In this document: piece by piece, positions 1 through 11,039 of the stretch
Position numbering within the stretch: position 1 is the stretch's first letter
Layout of the letters: each line of letters begins with the position of its first letter
Assembly: GCA_963575745.1 (NCBI GenBank)
Contig: CAUYUJ010014362.1
Location: forward strand, 85,001-149,000
Reading direction: 5' to 3'
Length of the DNA stretch: 64,000 nt
Origin: Prorocentrum cordatum
Taxonomy: Eukaryota; Sar; Dinophyceae; Prorocentrales; Prorocentraceae
Made by a program: the position numbers and the translations under genes
The notes under the pieces: generated by a model
Database searches by the model: none
Seen by the model: the letters and a program-made list of their open reading frames with translations, nothing else
Told to the model about the DNA's origin: nothing

Positions 1-385
1 AACTTCAACGGTACAATATTATATATCTATGCATGTATATATAAAGAAAAGACAGAAGAAACTTACAACAACAACAACAAAAAAAAACAAAAAACAAACA
101 AACAAACAAAAAAACGCGCGATGCGCGTGCGAACTGTGCTTCTAGCAAGATGTGGCGACGGTCTAGGGTTCGCAGCATCGAAGCGCAGAAATACTTCTAT
201 CAATCATGATCAATCAGCAAATCGTACCCTCCCTCTGTCCCCACGGATGCATGCCATGAACCCCAATCGACCTTAATCCTGCATTCTCCTCTCAGCAAGC
301 CCTCTCACTCCCTCTTTTTGTCCACTCCCCTTTTGGCGGACCAATGGAGCCACATTCCACGCGGCTGAAGAGCTGTTGCGGTTGC
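1..385. other. AT-rich sequence without a recognisable gene
   Basis: Seen: A-rich simple sequence around positions 55-115 (runs of AAC and AAAC) and otherwise unstructured DNA. No open frame here looks like a known protein. Confidence 0.6.
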
Positions 386-387
386 GG

Positions 388-540
388 GCGCGGTGGACGT
401 GATCCACGCGGCGAGCAACGCGACAAAATATATTCGTTGTCGACGCGGTGGACGTGTTCCACTGGGCGTACAACGTGACAGCATATATTCGTTGTTTGCG
501 CGGTGGACGTGCTCCACTCGGCGTGCAACGCGACAAAATC
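388..540. repeat. 55-bp tandem repeat, three copies, with a fourth copy at 1275-1325
   Basis: The core CGGTGGACGTG recurs at 391, 446 and 501, a spacing of exactly 55 bases. Each copy carries a small inverted motif (GTGGA...TCCAC) and an ATATTCGTTGT stretch. A related copy at about 1275-1325 lies on the far side of the CCAAGAGG array, so the same unit flanks that array on both sides. Confidence 0.75.
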
Positions 541-654
541 CGCCGACCCCTTGGGGTCATCGGCGTGTGAGATGCTTCCCCCTCCCCAAACCCCTCCCCC
601 TGGGGCCCGGTCCGGTCGGTTTGGAGGGGGGGAGTGTCCGGCCGGCCCCGGCTG

Positions 655-1255
655 AACGCGTCACGGGCCTCACGACGGGCCATGAGGGCCCCAAGAGGCC
701 CACAAGATGGTCCAAGAGGGCCCCGAGTCGCCGATGGATCGTTCCAAGCCGCCCAAGATGGCCCCCAGACGGCCCAGGAGGCCCTCGAGACGCCCCAAGA
801 GGCCACCAAGAGGCGCCCAGGAGGGCCCCCAGAAGCAAAAATCGTTCCATTCCCTTGGGGCTGTCACAACGTCCAAGACGGCCCACAAGGCCTCTTGGGC
901 TGTCACAACGTCCAAGACGGCCCACAAGGCCTCCAAGATCGCCCCAAGACGGCCCAGGAAGCCCCCAAGAAGGCTCCAAGACGGCCCAATAGGGTCCCAA
1001 GACGGCCCAGGAGGCCCCCAAGACGGCTCCAGGAGGGGGCCCAGGCGGGGGACCCGAACGGAAATTTCGAGACCTCGGCCCCAAGAAGCCTCCAGGAGAC
1101 CCCAAGAGGCCCCCAAGAAGCCCCCAAGAGGCTCCAAGAGGCCCACCAGAGGCCCAAAAGAGGCCCCAAGGGGCCCCAAAACAGCCCCCAGAAGGCCTCA
1201 AAGTGCTGCCAGGAGGCCCTCGAGAGACCTACCAGGAGCCACCCAAGGGGTCGGC
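655..1255. repeat. CCAAGA(G/T)GGCCC-type dispersed array, plus orientation
   Basis: Irregular head-to-tail copies of CCAAGAGGCCCC, CCAAGATGGCCC and CCAAGACGGCCC fill this stretch. A 51-bp direct duplication (ACAACGTCCAAGACGGCCCA region) is seen at about 869-935. Related arrays occur at 10700-10925, 14830-15270, 16370-17010, 33240-35090 and 39020-39790. Open frames here are by-products of the GC-rich repeat and no protein is called. Confidence 0.8.
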
Positions 1256-1375
1256 GGTGCTGCGTAAGCCCAAGAATAGATTTGTTGTCGACGCGGTGGG
1301 CGTGTTCACTCGGTGTGCAACAATGAAAAAAACAGCTGGCCGCAGGTCTAAAACGGATTCCGCATGATCCTCCTC

Positions 1376-1388
1376 GATATCATCATCG

Positions 1389-1439
<51 letters not shown>

Positions 1440-1890
1440 GCATCATCATCATCATCATCAGCATCATCATCATCATCGTCATCATCATCATCATCATCAT
1501 CGTCATCATCATCATCATCATCATCGTCATCATCATCATCATGGTCATCGTCGTCGTCATAATCATTATCACTTGGTTCATCACCAGCAGTAACAAAGAA
1601 ATAGCAGCATCGCAATCATCATCATCATCAGCATCATCATCAGCATCAGCATCAGCATCAGCATCATCATCATCAGCACCAGCATCAGAAACTGCAGCAA
1701 CACCATGAGCCTAATAGACACACACAGCGTCGCCATCATCCTCAACAACAGCATCATCAATATCGTCCTCGTCAACATCATCAACAAACACATCGACATC
1801 AACAGCAGTTACATCCGCTTGATCACCAACCTCATCATCACAATCATCATCATCATCAGCATCCTCATTATCATCACCATCATAGTCACC
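1376..1890. repeat. CAT/ATC trinucleotide microsatellite, interrupted
   Basis: Nearly pure (CAT)n from about 1380 to 1560, then CAT/CAG mixtures to about 1890. It gives long Asp, Met/Ile and Ser/His frames on both strands; none is a credible gene. Confidence 0.9.
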
Positions 1891-2110
1891 GTTGCCCTTG
1901 ACATGGGAGGGGTGCCTCCCATCGCGAGCTCGCTCCAAATTTGCCTGGTGGGCGCTGCTGGGCACCCCACGGCAGGCTTCGGCACCAAACCATCCCTTCT
2001 GCGGCCCTGGGGAAACCAGAAGGTGTCTATACAACTACTCCACGGGCCTTTCCTGGGGTACGTTCGGACCAGGACTTCGCAGCGACTCCAGCGGTGGCGG
2101 CGAGGGCATC
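1735..2110. repeat. Duplicated module, copy 1 (CAT tract plus ~200-bp unique tail)
   Basis: A CAT/CAA-rich lead-in and a ~200-bp tail (from CATGGGAGGGGTGCCTCCCATC at about 1901 through CTTTCCTGGGGTA near 2060) recur at 2560-3090 with about 85-90% identity by eye. The tail contains an inverted repeat, GGGAGG...CCTCCC. The 2110-2460 stretch after it shows no gene. Confidence 0.8.
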
Positions 2111-2459
2111 CCAGGAGGCCGAAAAAAGGGAAAACGGGCCGAGGGTAGCAGTGTGGGTACCTTTTCCTCCTCTGAGGCCCCCCCGCGGCGCGCCTGACCG
2201 TGTGCGCTCCGATCGGTGTCGACACTGGACGATGTGAGGCCACACTCCAACAATCGTTGCGGGGGAACGGTGCCCTCCCGCCTCCTCGGAGAAGGCATGC
2301 GTCCATAACGTGAGCGGCAGCGGCCCCTCTCTCAAACAGACGCGGCGAGGATTGCCCCAGAAAAAACGCAGGCGGCTGGTGATACAGATGCGGCGCGTGG
2401 TTCGAAAAAATGAGCAGCGCGACGCCAACTATGGCCAAGGCTTGGGAATGCGGGGGTCA

Positions 2460-2890
2460 TCAGTATCATCATCAGCATCAGCATCATTATCATATCAGCA
2501 GCTGCATGATCATCATAATCTGCAACAAGCCCACGAACATAAGAAGCACAAGCATCGTCGTCATCATCCTCAACAACAGCATCATCACTATCGCCCTCGT
2601 CGGCAACATCAACAAACACATCGTCATTAGCAATAATTACCAGTTACATCCGCTTGATCACCAGCCTGATCATCACAATCATCAGCATCATCATCATCAT
2701 CATCATCAGCATCATCATCATGATCATCATCATCATCATGATCATCATCATCATCAGCATCATCAGCATCATCAGCATCATCATCATCATCATCATCATC
2801 ATCATGATAATCAGCATCATCATAATCGTCAGCATCATCAGTATCATTATCATCAGCAGCATCAGCATCAGCAGCATCATCATCACCATC
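2460..2890. repeat. CAT/CAG trinucleotide microsatellite
   Basis: Mixed CAT, CAG and GATCAT triplets. The His-rich, Met-rich and Ile-rich frames on both strands are repeat artefacts. Confidence 0.88.
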
Positions 2891-3095
2891 GTTGCCCGTG
2901 GCATGGGAGGGGCGCCTCCCATCGCAGGCTCACTCCAAATTCGCCTGGTGGGCGCTGCTGGGCACCCCACGGCAAGCTTCGGTACCGAACCGTCCCTTCT
3001 GCGGCCCTGGGGAAACCAAAAGGGACCGATGCAACTACTCCCCGCACCTTTCCTGGGGTAAATTCCGACCAGGATTTCGAAGCAAATCCAGGGTG
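2560..3095. repeat. Duplicated module, copy 2
   Basis: Second copy of the module at 1735-2110, with the same order of CAT/CAA lead-in and unique tail. The spacer between the two parts is longer because its microsatellite is longer. From 3095 to 3410 nothing recognisable is seen. Confidence 0.8.
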
Positions 3096-3412
3096 GCCGC
3101 TCAATTTGACAAAACAAAAAAACGAATGTTGGCTGAAGTTGACGGCCCCGTATTACTGATTCCGGAAGGGCCCTGCCGACCCCGCGGAAGCGCTCACGAA
3201 GCATGGGTAAGGGATGGGAGGTGGGGGAAAGAGTGGATAGGGTCACGGGAGAGGAGATGGGGAAGGAAGTGAGAGGACGTGGAGGGAGTGAGGATGAACT
3301 CGTCGCCATCTTCTCTGCGCATCAGCGGAGGGTTCGCCGTGGTTCGGTGTGTTGGTGGATGGTGTTAGTTGGTTTGGTGTTTGGTGGTTTGTCCATCCCT
3401 CCGACGACGGCC

Positions 3413-4258
3413 GAAGCCTCGCAGAGACCTGGCAAAGCTCGCAGAAGCCTCTCAGAGGCCTCTCAGAGCTCGCAGAAGCCTCGCAGAAGCCTCGCAGAAG
3501 CCTCGCAGAAGCCTCGCAGAAGCCTCTCAAAGCTCGCAGAAGCATCGCAGAGGCCTCTCAAAGCTCGCACACAAACATCGCAGAGCTCGCGGAAGCTTCG
3601 CAGAGGCCTCCCAGGAGCTAGCAGAAGCCTCGCAGAGGCCTCTCCCAGAGATCGCGAAAGCATGGCAGAAGCCTCTCAAAGCACGCAGAAGCCTCGCGGA
3701 GGCCTCTCGGAACTCGTTACAAAAATCGCAGACATCGCGGAAGCCTTGAAAAGGCCTCTTCAGAGCTTGCAAAGTTCGCAGAAGCCCCGTAGAGGCCTCC
3801 CAGAAGCCTCGCAGAAGCCTGGCAGAAGCCTCTCAAAGCTCGAAGAAGCCTCGCAGAGGCCCCTCAGAGCTCGCCGAAGCCTCGCAGAGGCTCCTCAGAG
3901 CTCGAATAAGCATCGCAGAGGCCGCCCAAAGCTCGCAGAAGCTTCGCAGAGGCCTATCAGAGCACGCACAAGCCTTGCAGAGGCCTCCCAGAAACCTCGC
4001 AGAAGCCTCCCAGAGTTCGCAGAAGTCCCGTAGAGGAATCCCAGAGCTCGCAGAAGCCTGGCAGAAGCCTTTCAGAGCTCGCAGAAGCCTCGCAGAGACC
4101 CCTCTAAGCTCGAAGAAGCCTCGCAGAGGCCTCAGAGGCCTCTCGGAGCTCGCAGAAGCTTCGCGAAGCCCCATCAGAGCTCGCAGAAGCCTCGCAGAGG
4201 CAGAAGCCTCGCAGAGGCCCCTCAGAGCTCGAAGAAGCATCGAAGAGGCCCCTCAGTG
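3413..4258. repeat. GCAGAAGCCTC minisatellite (11-bp and ~31-bp higher units)
   Basis: An 11-bp unit GCAGAAGCCTC is mixed with GCAGAGGCCTCTCAGAGCTC to give irregular ~31-bp units across about 850 bases, rich in SacI sites (GAGCTC). Alternative frames give Arg/Ser/Glu/Ala-rich pseudo-proteins. A purine-rich GAAGAAAGAA tract continues to about 4380. Confidence 0.85.
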
Positions 4259-4379
4259 TTTCTGAAAGAAATACTTCACGTCTGAAGAAAAAAGAAAAAC
4301 ATCTGAAGAAGAAAGACTTCTGAAGAAGAAAGGAAGCACTTCTGAAGAAGAAAGAAATACTGCTGAACAAGAAAGAACC

Positions 4380-4983
4380 CCTGGATGGGGATATGGGCCG
4401 CTCCCTTTGGGTTTCGAGGGGTGTATCCCAAACTGGGGGGGGGGGTAAGTTGGTAGGGGTTCTCGAAGGGGATGGGGATGGGGATGGGGATCAGATCAAC
4501 GATACTGAGCTGAGAGGGCTTCAGAGAAGAAGCCAGCACCGCAGGGTGGCCCTGGAGCTTTTCTGGCTTCTGGCGGGAAGCCTCGCCGCGCCCTGCTTCA
4601 GCTTTTCAACGTGTCCAGGAGGGCCTTTTCCTAAGTGTTTCCCGAAGCGTGTGCCCACGCCCGGAAGCTGCCCAGGAGCTCCCTCCGAAGCTCCTTCCAA
4701 GAGCTGTTATTGGACCTTCCTGGCGCCCAGCTATCCGAGATTCGACCGCCACAAGTCTAGCCTGACCTAGCTCATAAGTGGGTTGCAGGTGCCCCAAGCG
4801 GCTTACGGGGTGCAAAGATCTGGGAGAAATAGGCAGAGCTCACTCGGCAGAGCTGCCTACCCCCCTTTGAGCCACTCAGGGCGTTGGCAACCCATTCGCA
4901 AGCTGGCAAAACCCAGGTGTTGCCCAGATCAGCATTCGGTGGCAACTCATGGGAGCCTCCCATACCATCGTGTCGGCTCTTGC
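4380..4983. other. Stretch without a recognisable gene
   Basis: Contains a short GGGGAT repeat near 4467-4492 and otherwise low-identity intergenic sequence. No conserved protein was recognised on either strand. Confidence 0.5.
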
Positions 4984-5112
4984 GAATCGACGCTAACCGA
5001 CGCTAAATCGACGCGAATCGACGCGAAATCGACGCCAGTGGACGCTAGCCGACGCTCAGTTGGCGCTGTCTCATCGACTCTTAGACGCCAATCGACGCCT
5101 TATCGACGCTGA
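4984..5112. repeat. CGACGC-type short tandem repeat
   Basis: AATCGACGC and CCGACGCTA units of 9-11 bases repeat about a dozen times with substitutions. Confidence 0.75.
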
Positions 5113-5195
5113 AGACAGATTTGAAAGGGTACGCACCAGGCTCCCACGATTTGCTACCGAACGGGAGCCCCGTTCGACCAGCTCCGAGCCGAGCC

Positions 5196-5333
5196 GAGGA
5201 GGGGGAAGAGGAGGAGGAGGAGGAGGAGGGGGAGGGGGAGGAGGAGGAGGAGGAGGAGGAGGAGGAGGAGGAGGAGGAGGGGAGGAGGAGGAGGAGGAGG
5301 AGGAGGAGGAGGAGGAGGAGGAGGAGGAGGCGT
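5196..5333. repeat. GGA/GAG microsatellite
   Basis: An almost uninterrupted GGA run. It produces polyGly, polyGlu and polySer/Pro frames. Confidence 0.95.
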
Positions 5334-5517
5334 GTCGCCGTCTCAGGGGCCTCCACCGACCTGCCCGAATTAAGGGAAAATCTCGAGCGAGAGTCCCGTT
5401 CCTGAGCTCGGGGGCCTTCCTGGCCAGGGGCTCTCGGAGCAAGTCGTGAGGAGGCATCGAGCAGGAGCCCTTGTCGTCGCGGCGTGGCGGGGACCAGCAT
5501 CCACTCACAGAGCCCCG

Positions 5518-5686
<169 letters not shown>

Positions 5687-5749
5687 TGAGCAGTATCAGC
5701 AACAGTAGCAGCAGTCGTAAAGCTGGCCGTAAAAAGTTCTGGCGACAGA

Positions 5750-5849
5750 ATTCGGTATCGCGCACATCTGGCGGTTACCGCAACTCTAACGCTCGCTGCT
5801 GGTCGACGTCGAGAGGCTGCTGCCACTACAATTTAGCGCGATACCGAAT
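5750..5849. repeat. Inverted repeat with perfect 14-bp arms
   Basis: ATTCGGTATCGCGC at 5750-5763 is the exact reverse complement of 5836-5849. Weaker pairing extends outward for about 20 more bases on each side. The 72-base loop shows no gene, and 5850-6440 is featureless. Confidence 0.75.
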
Positions 5850-6439
5850 ATTGTCGTTCAAACTTCTTATGACAAACCTCGTTGTATCAACCGTGTGCTT
5901 AAGCTCAGCAGCAGTGGCAGCAGTCATAGTGTTAGCAGCTCCCGACGTCGACAAAGCTTCGGGCGTCCGATGAAGTAACTGGCTGGTGACCTTGTGACTT
6001 GCCTACAGGTGCGTTCCGCCTCCTCCGTCGTCCTCGTCATCGTAGTCCGTCGGCGGGGAGGGGGAGGAAGGACTCCCCGTGGCCACTGAGCAGAAGTAAC
6101 GCACATGTTGGGTTCAAACTAAAGCTCCCCCTGTCGAAAAACATGTCTTCGGGCCCTCTTGGAATCCATTTTGAACGGCGTCCGTTCCCGAAGAATCCCA
6201 TCAAAGCCTCTGAGCCGAGATCGAGGCGACCGTGGCTTTGCACCACGTTCTTTATATTGCTTCGATGCATGGTTGAAACTAAGTTTAGTCGCGCCAACGA
6301 CTGAGTCGATAAAACCGTGGCCGATACGTTACAGGATCTATGTATAACGGGCTTGGATCTATTCAGAATAGTTAATAAATAAAAAATAGATAAATATATA
6401 TATGACACATCAATTAACATATATTATGATCTAAACGCA

Positions 6440-7105
6440 AAATCCTGTGATCCTCAAAAAACTACAGGAGAACACGTCAATCCAAGAAGTACTACGGGTT
6501 TTCAATGTTTTGTGTCTTCGCCAATGTATAACGAATCGCTATAGTTTGTGTGACGGCGAAGATCAATTGTTTTCTCAAAGCGGACTCCGGCCAGAACAAC
6601 ACAAAAACAATAGACAAACACATGAATCCAGTAAGTAAGACTGCTCTTCGAAATTTTTGCGTCTTCGCCATGTACTACGAATCGCTATATTTGTGCGACG
6701 GCGAGGATCAGCTGTCGTCTCAAAGCGGGCTCGGGCCAGAATTGACGAGAAACAAAAAAAAACATCTGAATCCAGAATATAATACGATGTTCCAGATTTT
6801 GCGTGTTGGCCGATGTACTACGAATCACTATACTTTGCGCAAAGGCGAAGATCAGCTGTCATCTCAGAGCGAGCCCAAGCCAGAATGGACAAGAAGCAAT
6901 AGAAAAAACCTGCAAATCAAAAAAAAGTGTATATTTGTTGTTTTAAGTTTCCTGTTGACGACGGTTTGATACTACTTGCTATCGTTTGCGCGACGGTGAG
7001 GGTCACCTGTCATCTCAGAGAAGGCTCCGGCCAGACTGAACGCAAACATAAGAAAAACGCATAAATCCAGAAAATACTATCATTTGTTCTATATGGTGCG
7101 TGTTG
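6440..7105. repeat. Diverged satellite with ~146-bp period, four to five copies
   Basis: A shared block (TTCGCCATGTACTACGAATC, then a GCGACGGCGA...GATCAGCTGTC block, then CTCGGGCCAGA) recurs with the GATCA landmark at about 6561, 6706, 6850 and 7002. Copies have drifted clearly, and the tract is more AT-rich than its neighbours. Short Cys/Arg-containing frames within each monomer are not conserved enough to call. Confidence 0.75.
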
Positions 7106-7544
7106 GCCGGTTTCATACTCATTGCTATACACCGGCTCCATCTGAAGCTATTCGCTTCAATCTCTGGAGGTTCCTGCGTCGACGTTGTCGGCGCTCCTCC
7201 CCCTCATCCCCCTCGCTGATTTTCGTTTTGCGCGCGCAGTCCCCTGAAACCATACGCAAATACGTATGTGTTCTGCCTCGCTTTGCTCTGCCACGCGGTT
7301 TTCGCTCCGGCCGTTCCCCTTTGTGACCTAAAACACAACGTGTGAAAACTCCTCCAACTCCTCCAACCTGCGTCCCAGAGGGTGGAAACCGATGTTGATT
7401 TGTGCTACCCGTCGACGACTCGTGCTTTTTCTATCCTGGAGCTCTCCCGATCCCCTGGAACTCCCAAACAGATGGCGCCAGTTTCCCCCACGAACGAACG
7501 CCCAGAATAGATGGACAACTCAAGAAAAAAAACGATTCGGCCGG
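7106..7544. other. Stretch without a recognisable gene
   Basis: No repeat or conserved coding sequence was recognised. Confidence 0.45.
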
Positions 7545-7980
7545 GGATGGGTGACCACCCCCGGCCCGGACGCAGGGGGCTACCCCTGCGCCCGATTCAG
7601 CTGACGATGGGTTACCACCGCCACCCTGGGCGCAAGGGCTCCCCCCTGCGCCCCATTCGGCTAGTGAACGATGGGTTAACACCGCCAGCCCGGACGCAAA
7701 GGCTCCCCCCTGCGTACGATTCGGTTGACGATGGGTTATGGGTTACCACCGCCACCCCGGACGCAAGGGGTTACCCCTGCGCCCGACTCGGCTGACGATG
7801 GGTTACCACCGCCAGCCCGGAGACAAGGGTTTCCCCCTGCCTCCGATTCGACCGAGGATGGGTTACCACCCCCCGCCCGGACGCAAGGGGTTCCCCCCGC
7901 GCCCAACCGCCGCTTCGGCCGAGGATGGGTTCCCACCCCCGGCCTGGACGCAAGAGGGTTTCCCCCTGCGCCCAGCCGCC
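7545..7980. repeat. ~60-bp tandem repeat, seven copies
   Basis: Each unit starts GATGGGTTACCACC, has CCCGGACGCAAGGGGTT in the middle and ends GCGCCCGATTCGGC. Copies begin near 7545, 7606, 7670, 7730, 7797, 7857 and 7924; two carry extra 6-7-base insertions. Confidence 0.88.
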
Positions 7981-9480
7981 GTCGTTCTCCCCCACTCCTG
8001 TTCCTGCTCTTCCTCCTGAAACGCAAACTGACTCCGCTCGGATTCGCGCCGTGTTGCCCTCGGCCCGCGGGTCAACGGGGGGCGACATCGAGTGCCCCCC
8101 CCCGCACGGAGATAGCCTGAAGGAGGCCTCCCAGAGGTCCCAAGGAGCCCCAAGATACCCCCAAAGAGTTCCCCAAAGAGTTCCCCAAGTGCCCCCAAGG
8201 AGATTCCAACCGCCTCCAAGAGGCGTCAAAAGGCATCGAAACTGCCTCTGTCAGGCCCCAAAGCCGTCAACCACGAGCATCCAACCAACATTCATGACGC
8301 CTCTGACATACCACCCAGCCACGATGGCCAGACACGCCGAAAGCTACAAGATAGCCCCATGAAGGCCCACGAGCACCCCCCCAAACAGCATCAAGAAGGC
8401 CCGAACAACCCACACTCATTCATGGTTCGCCTCAAGTTCGATATGTTTTCATTTCGTACAAACTAACCACCCAGAGTCCCACTACGCCCTGCCACGCACC
8501 TGTCTCACTTCGCCGGTTCCTCTAGCGCGGTGGCGGATATGCGCGGCAGCGCAATTAGACATTTCAAGTCACGACCCCGACCATAAAATTCAGCGAGGAT
8601 GCCACAGGCGAGACCCAAGGAAGCTCGCGTTGGGGAAGAGTTGCGTAAGAGCTTGCAACAAACATCGACACATAATGTAATACAGCCGAGCTCTCGGAAC
8701 GAGCATACGCGACACAGATGGCACGCACGCACCCCGAACGTTCACAAGCATACGTATTCCTAGTGTATTCCTGATGATCCTCCTCACGCACCAAGAAAAT
8801 CACAATCATCGAACACGACGACTCGGAAAGAAGGAGAAGAAAGACAAGAGAAAGAGGAGGAGAAGTCAGGAGAAAGAATAAGAAAAGGAGGAAAGAGAAA
8901 TGCCGAGAATAAAAAGGAGGATCCTAAGAAGAACGAGGTTGATCAGGAGTATGAGGACGGATACGAAAAGGAGAAAGAGGAGGAAGAGGCTGACAAGGGA
9001 ACAGGAGGAGAAGAGGAGAGGAAAACGCGGAGGAACCGTTCGCCTTCTGAGGCCATCCTACAGGCCATCCTACAGAGCATCGCGTTCGCCTCAACCACTC
9101 TCCCCAAACACCTGTCTCCCTCTTCCCCTCAAGGTGACCGACGAATACCAGTCATCGATGCACATTCACAGAACGGCTTTTTTAGGATGAGCTGGTGGGG
9201 GTTCGCTAAGCATCAATAATTTGTGTTTATTGCTCCTTGGTGCAACGGAGGGATTCCACCATGGACGCATAATCTGCGGCCAGAAGCGCAAAATCGCGCA
9301 TGCCGAGATGCGCGACGCCTGCAGTTGCAACATGATCCGCCACAGTCCAAAAATTCAATATCCAATGGTACGAATGAGCCAGTTGTAGCTGGGGCCGTCC
9401 TCTCCATCGCTGGGACTTCCAGTTTCGAAGCAAACAAATATTTGCGTGGCCATCTCGGAACACCATGTTTCTCGATACAA
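7981..9480. other. Stretch without a recognisable gene
   Basis: Contains a short CCAAGAGG-like run near 8120-8230, a GA-rich tract at about 8815-9030 and a 15-bp direct repeat near 9045-9078. No conserved protein was recognised. Confidence 0.5.
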
Positions 9481-9491
9481 TGTTGGGGCGC

Positions 9492-10586
9492 TCACCCAAA
9501 CAGAAACTTCACGGACTCATTGGGCGTTTTGTATGGAATCTTCAGACAATCCTGCATGGTAACACAACTGTTTTGTTCAGAACACTGACACTTGTTACTT
9601 GATGTATGTCCGCAAAAAACGTTATTATCCAGGAGAACAACCTGGAGGCGGTGCCGGTGCAGGAAGGCTGCTTCCCGAAAGGCAGCTTGGTCCGTATAAC
9701 TCTGTCTGAGCATGCCGGGCACACGATTTTGCTTCACATAAAGCTCAAGGACGGTGCGCAAGAATGCACGCGTTGCGTTTGATTTGCGAACCATGACTCC
9801 AGAGCCGGAATCATGTTCAGGGAAGTGCTTATATTCTTCCAGTACTGGATCAATCGAAGCATCAGAAACATACAAATCATTATGACCACCTGTTGCACCA
9901 AATTTACTATGGGTGTGGGACCAGAAAAGATCATGATTGGGACGTGCTTGCCATTTTGAGACGAGGGATTCTGCCCAGCCCGGGCAACGGAGAACGTCCC
10001 CGTCAAAAACCACGGCATATTCGAAATTTGTGTTCAACAGTGCATATGCTTTGCCAACATGTCCACCAGCCGTCCCACTCAAATCAAGAGAAGGGGCCAC
10101 CTTGATATGGCCAAGTTTCGGAAGCACGCGAAGGGCGATTGTTGCAGAGTGCAAGCGCAAATAATCATGCATCTCATCAGAAAGACCTGTGCTTGGTCCA
10201 ATCCATAGTTCAATTGGAACGAAAGGTGCTGTGCTCTGGGCATTTTGAAGCGAAACCAAAACCATGCCTGGTACTGTACCGTTTCCCCGCGAATCTACAA
10301 GCACTAAGCCTAAGTTCGCAGGTTTTGCAAACTGAACTGTTATGTTTGCCCTGCGCGACTTAGCACCAACAGTGTACATACTCCGTTGTTTGTGCAATAT
10401 TCGCATTTCCAACAAGAGCCCCAATATAAAAAAAACAGCAAGGGCGACACGGATGCCCAGCCATTGGTGATACCGTGCGCCATTGCGAGTTGAAGCACTG
10501 TCAATCACCAACGGCGAAAAGGATGCCTCCCCGTTGCTGATACCAGGCCTCATTGCGAGTGGAAGCGCTCTGAAGATCACAGGCAA
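9492..10586 (-). CDS. Putative type II membrane glycosyltransferase (GT-A type)
   Basis: An uninterrupted 364-residue frame and the best intact single-exon gene in the window. Residues 43-59 form one hydrophobic segment after a short basic N-terminus, as in Golgi type II glycosyltransferases. The luminal part has GKAYALLNTNFEYAVVFDGD, where DGD (195-197) fits the metal- and nucleotide-sugar-binding DxD motif. A Gly/Asp segment (HDSGSGVMV, 258-266) and DQAAFREA (299-306) fit the acceptor and catalytic half. The C-terminus is Cys-rich (C325, C333, C335, C341, C347). Known: this layout is shared by fungal- and plant-type mannosyl- and arabinosyl-transferases. Inferred: transfer of a sugar to a secretory-pathway glycan; donor and acceptor cannot be told. 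The first ~28 residues arise from an out-of-frame 70-bp duplication of the transmembrane region, so the real start may differ. No SL-like or promoter signal is seen. Confidence 0.7.
   Translation of the reverse strand: MPVIFRALPLAMRPGISNGEASFSPLVIDSASTRNGARYHQWLGIRVALAVFFILGLLLEMRILHKQRSMYTVGAKSRRANITVQFAKPANLGLVLVDSRGNGTVPGMVLVSLQNAQSTAPFVPIELWIGPSTGLSDEMHDYLRLHSATIALRVLPKLGHIKVAPSLDLSGTAGGHVGKAYALLNTNFEYAVVFDGDVLRCPGWAESLVSKWQARPNHDLFWSHTHSKFGATGGHNDLYVSDASIDPVLEEYKHFPEHDSGSGVMVRKSNATRAFLRTVLELYVKQNRVPGMLRQSYTDQAAFREAAFLHRHRLQVVLLDNNVFCGHTSSNKCQCSEQNSCVTMQDCLKIPYKTPNESVKFLFG
10433..10579. repeat. 70-bp imperfect tandem duplication at the 5' end of the glycosyltransferase gene
   Basis: GGATGCC...TTGCTGATACC...CATTGCGAGT occurs at 10521-10560 and again at 10451-10490 with matching flanks. 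Seventy bases is not a multiple of three, so the upstream copy is read in another frame. Confidence 0.75.
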
Positions 10587-10689
10587 GAACTACCACACAT
10601 TGCTTGAGCCAGACTTGCTCGCCCCTTGGGCCGCCTTGGCCTTGGAAGACCGAACAACCGAGAACGCCACAATCTTTCAAAAACCTATA

Positions 10690-10930
10690 GCACATCATTG
10701 ATTTGGACCCGTTGGGGCTCTCTTGGAGGTCCTCTTGGGGCCTCGTCGGGAACGCTTGTGGCCTCTTGGAGCGTCCCGGAAGCCTTTGGGGGGTTATTGG
10801 GGCCATCTTGGGGCGGGTTCCCCCACTGGGCCCCCTTTTGGACCACTCGAGAAGCATATTTGGGCCATGCTGGAGCCCTCTGGCCTCCCCGGATCTCTTG
10901 GTCCTTCCATTGGGGAGGTTGGGTCTACGT
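10690..10930. repeat. CCAAGAGG-type array, minus orientation
   Basis: Units such as CTCTTGGGGCC are the reverse complement of the family at 655-1255. Confidence 0.65.
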
Positions 10931-11039
10931 GGGATGTACGTATGGTGTACGTAAATGTATAGGTTCTGTATGTATATATTTACAGGGGCCTGGCCCGGGG
11001 GGGTCCCGTTTCGAGCCGGCGCCGAAGACGCTATTTGAA

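Noticed and set aside
1229-1615. Asp-rich acidic protein from the CAT tract, and similar polyAsp/polyGlu frames at 5071-5973
   Set aside because: Pure trinucleotide microsatellites without flanking conserved coding sequence.
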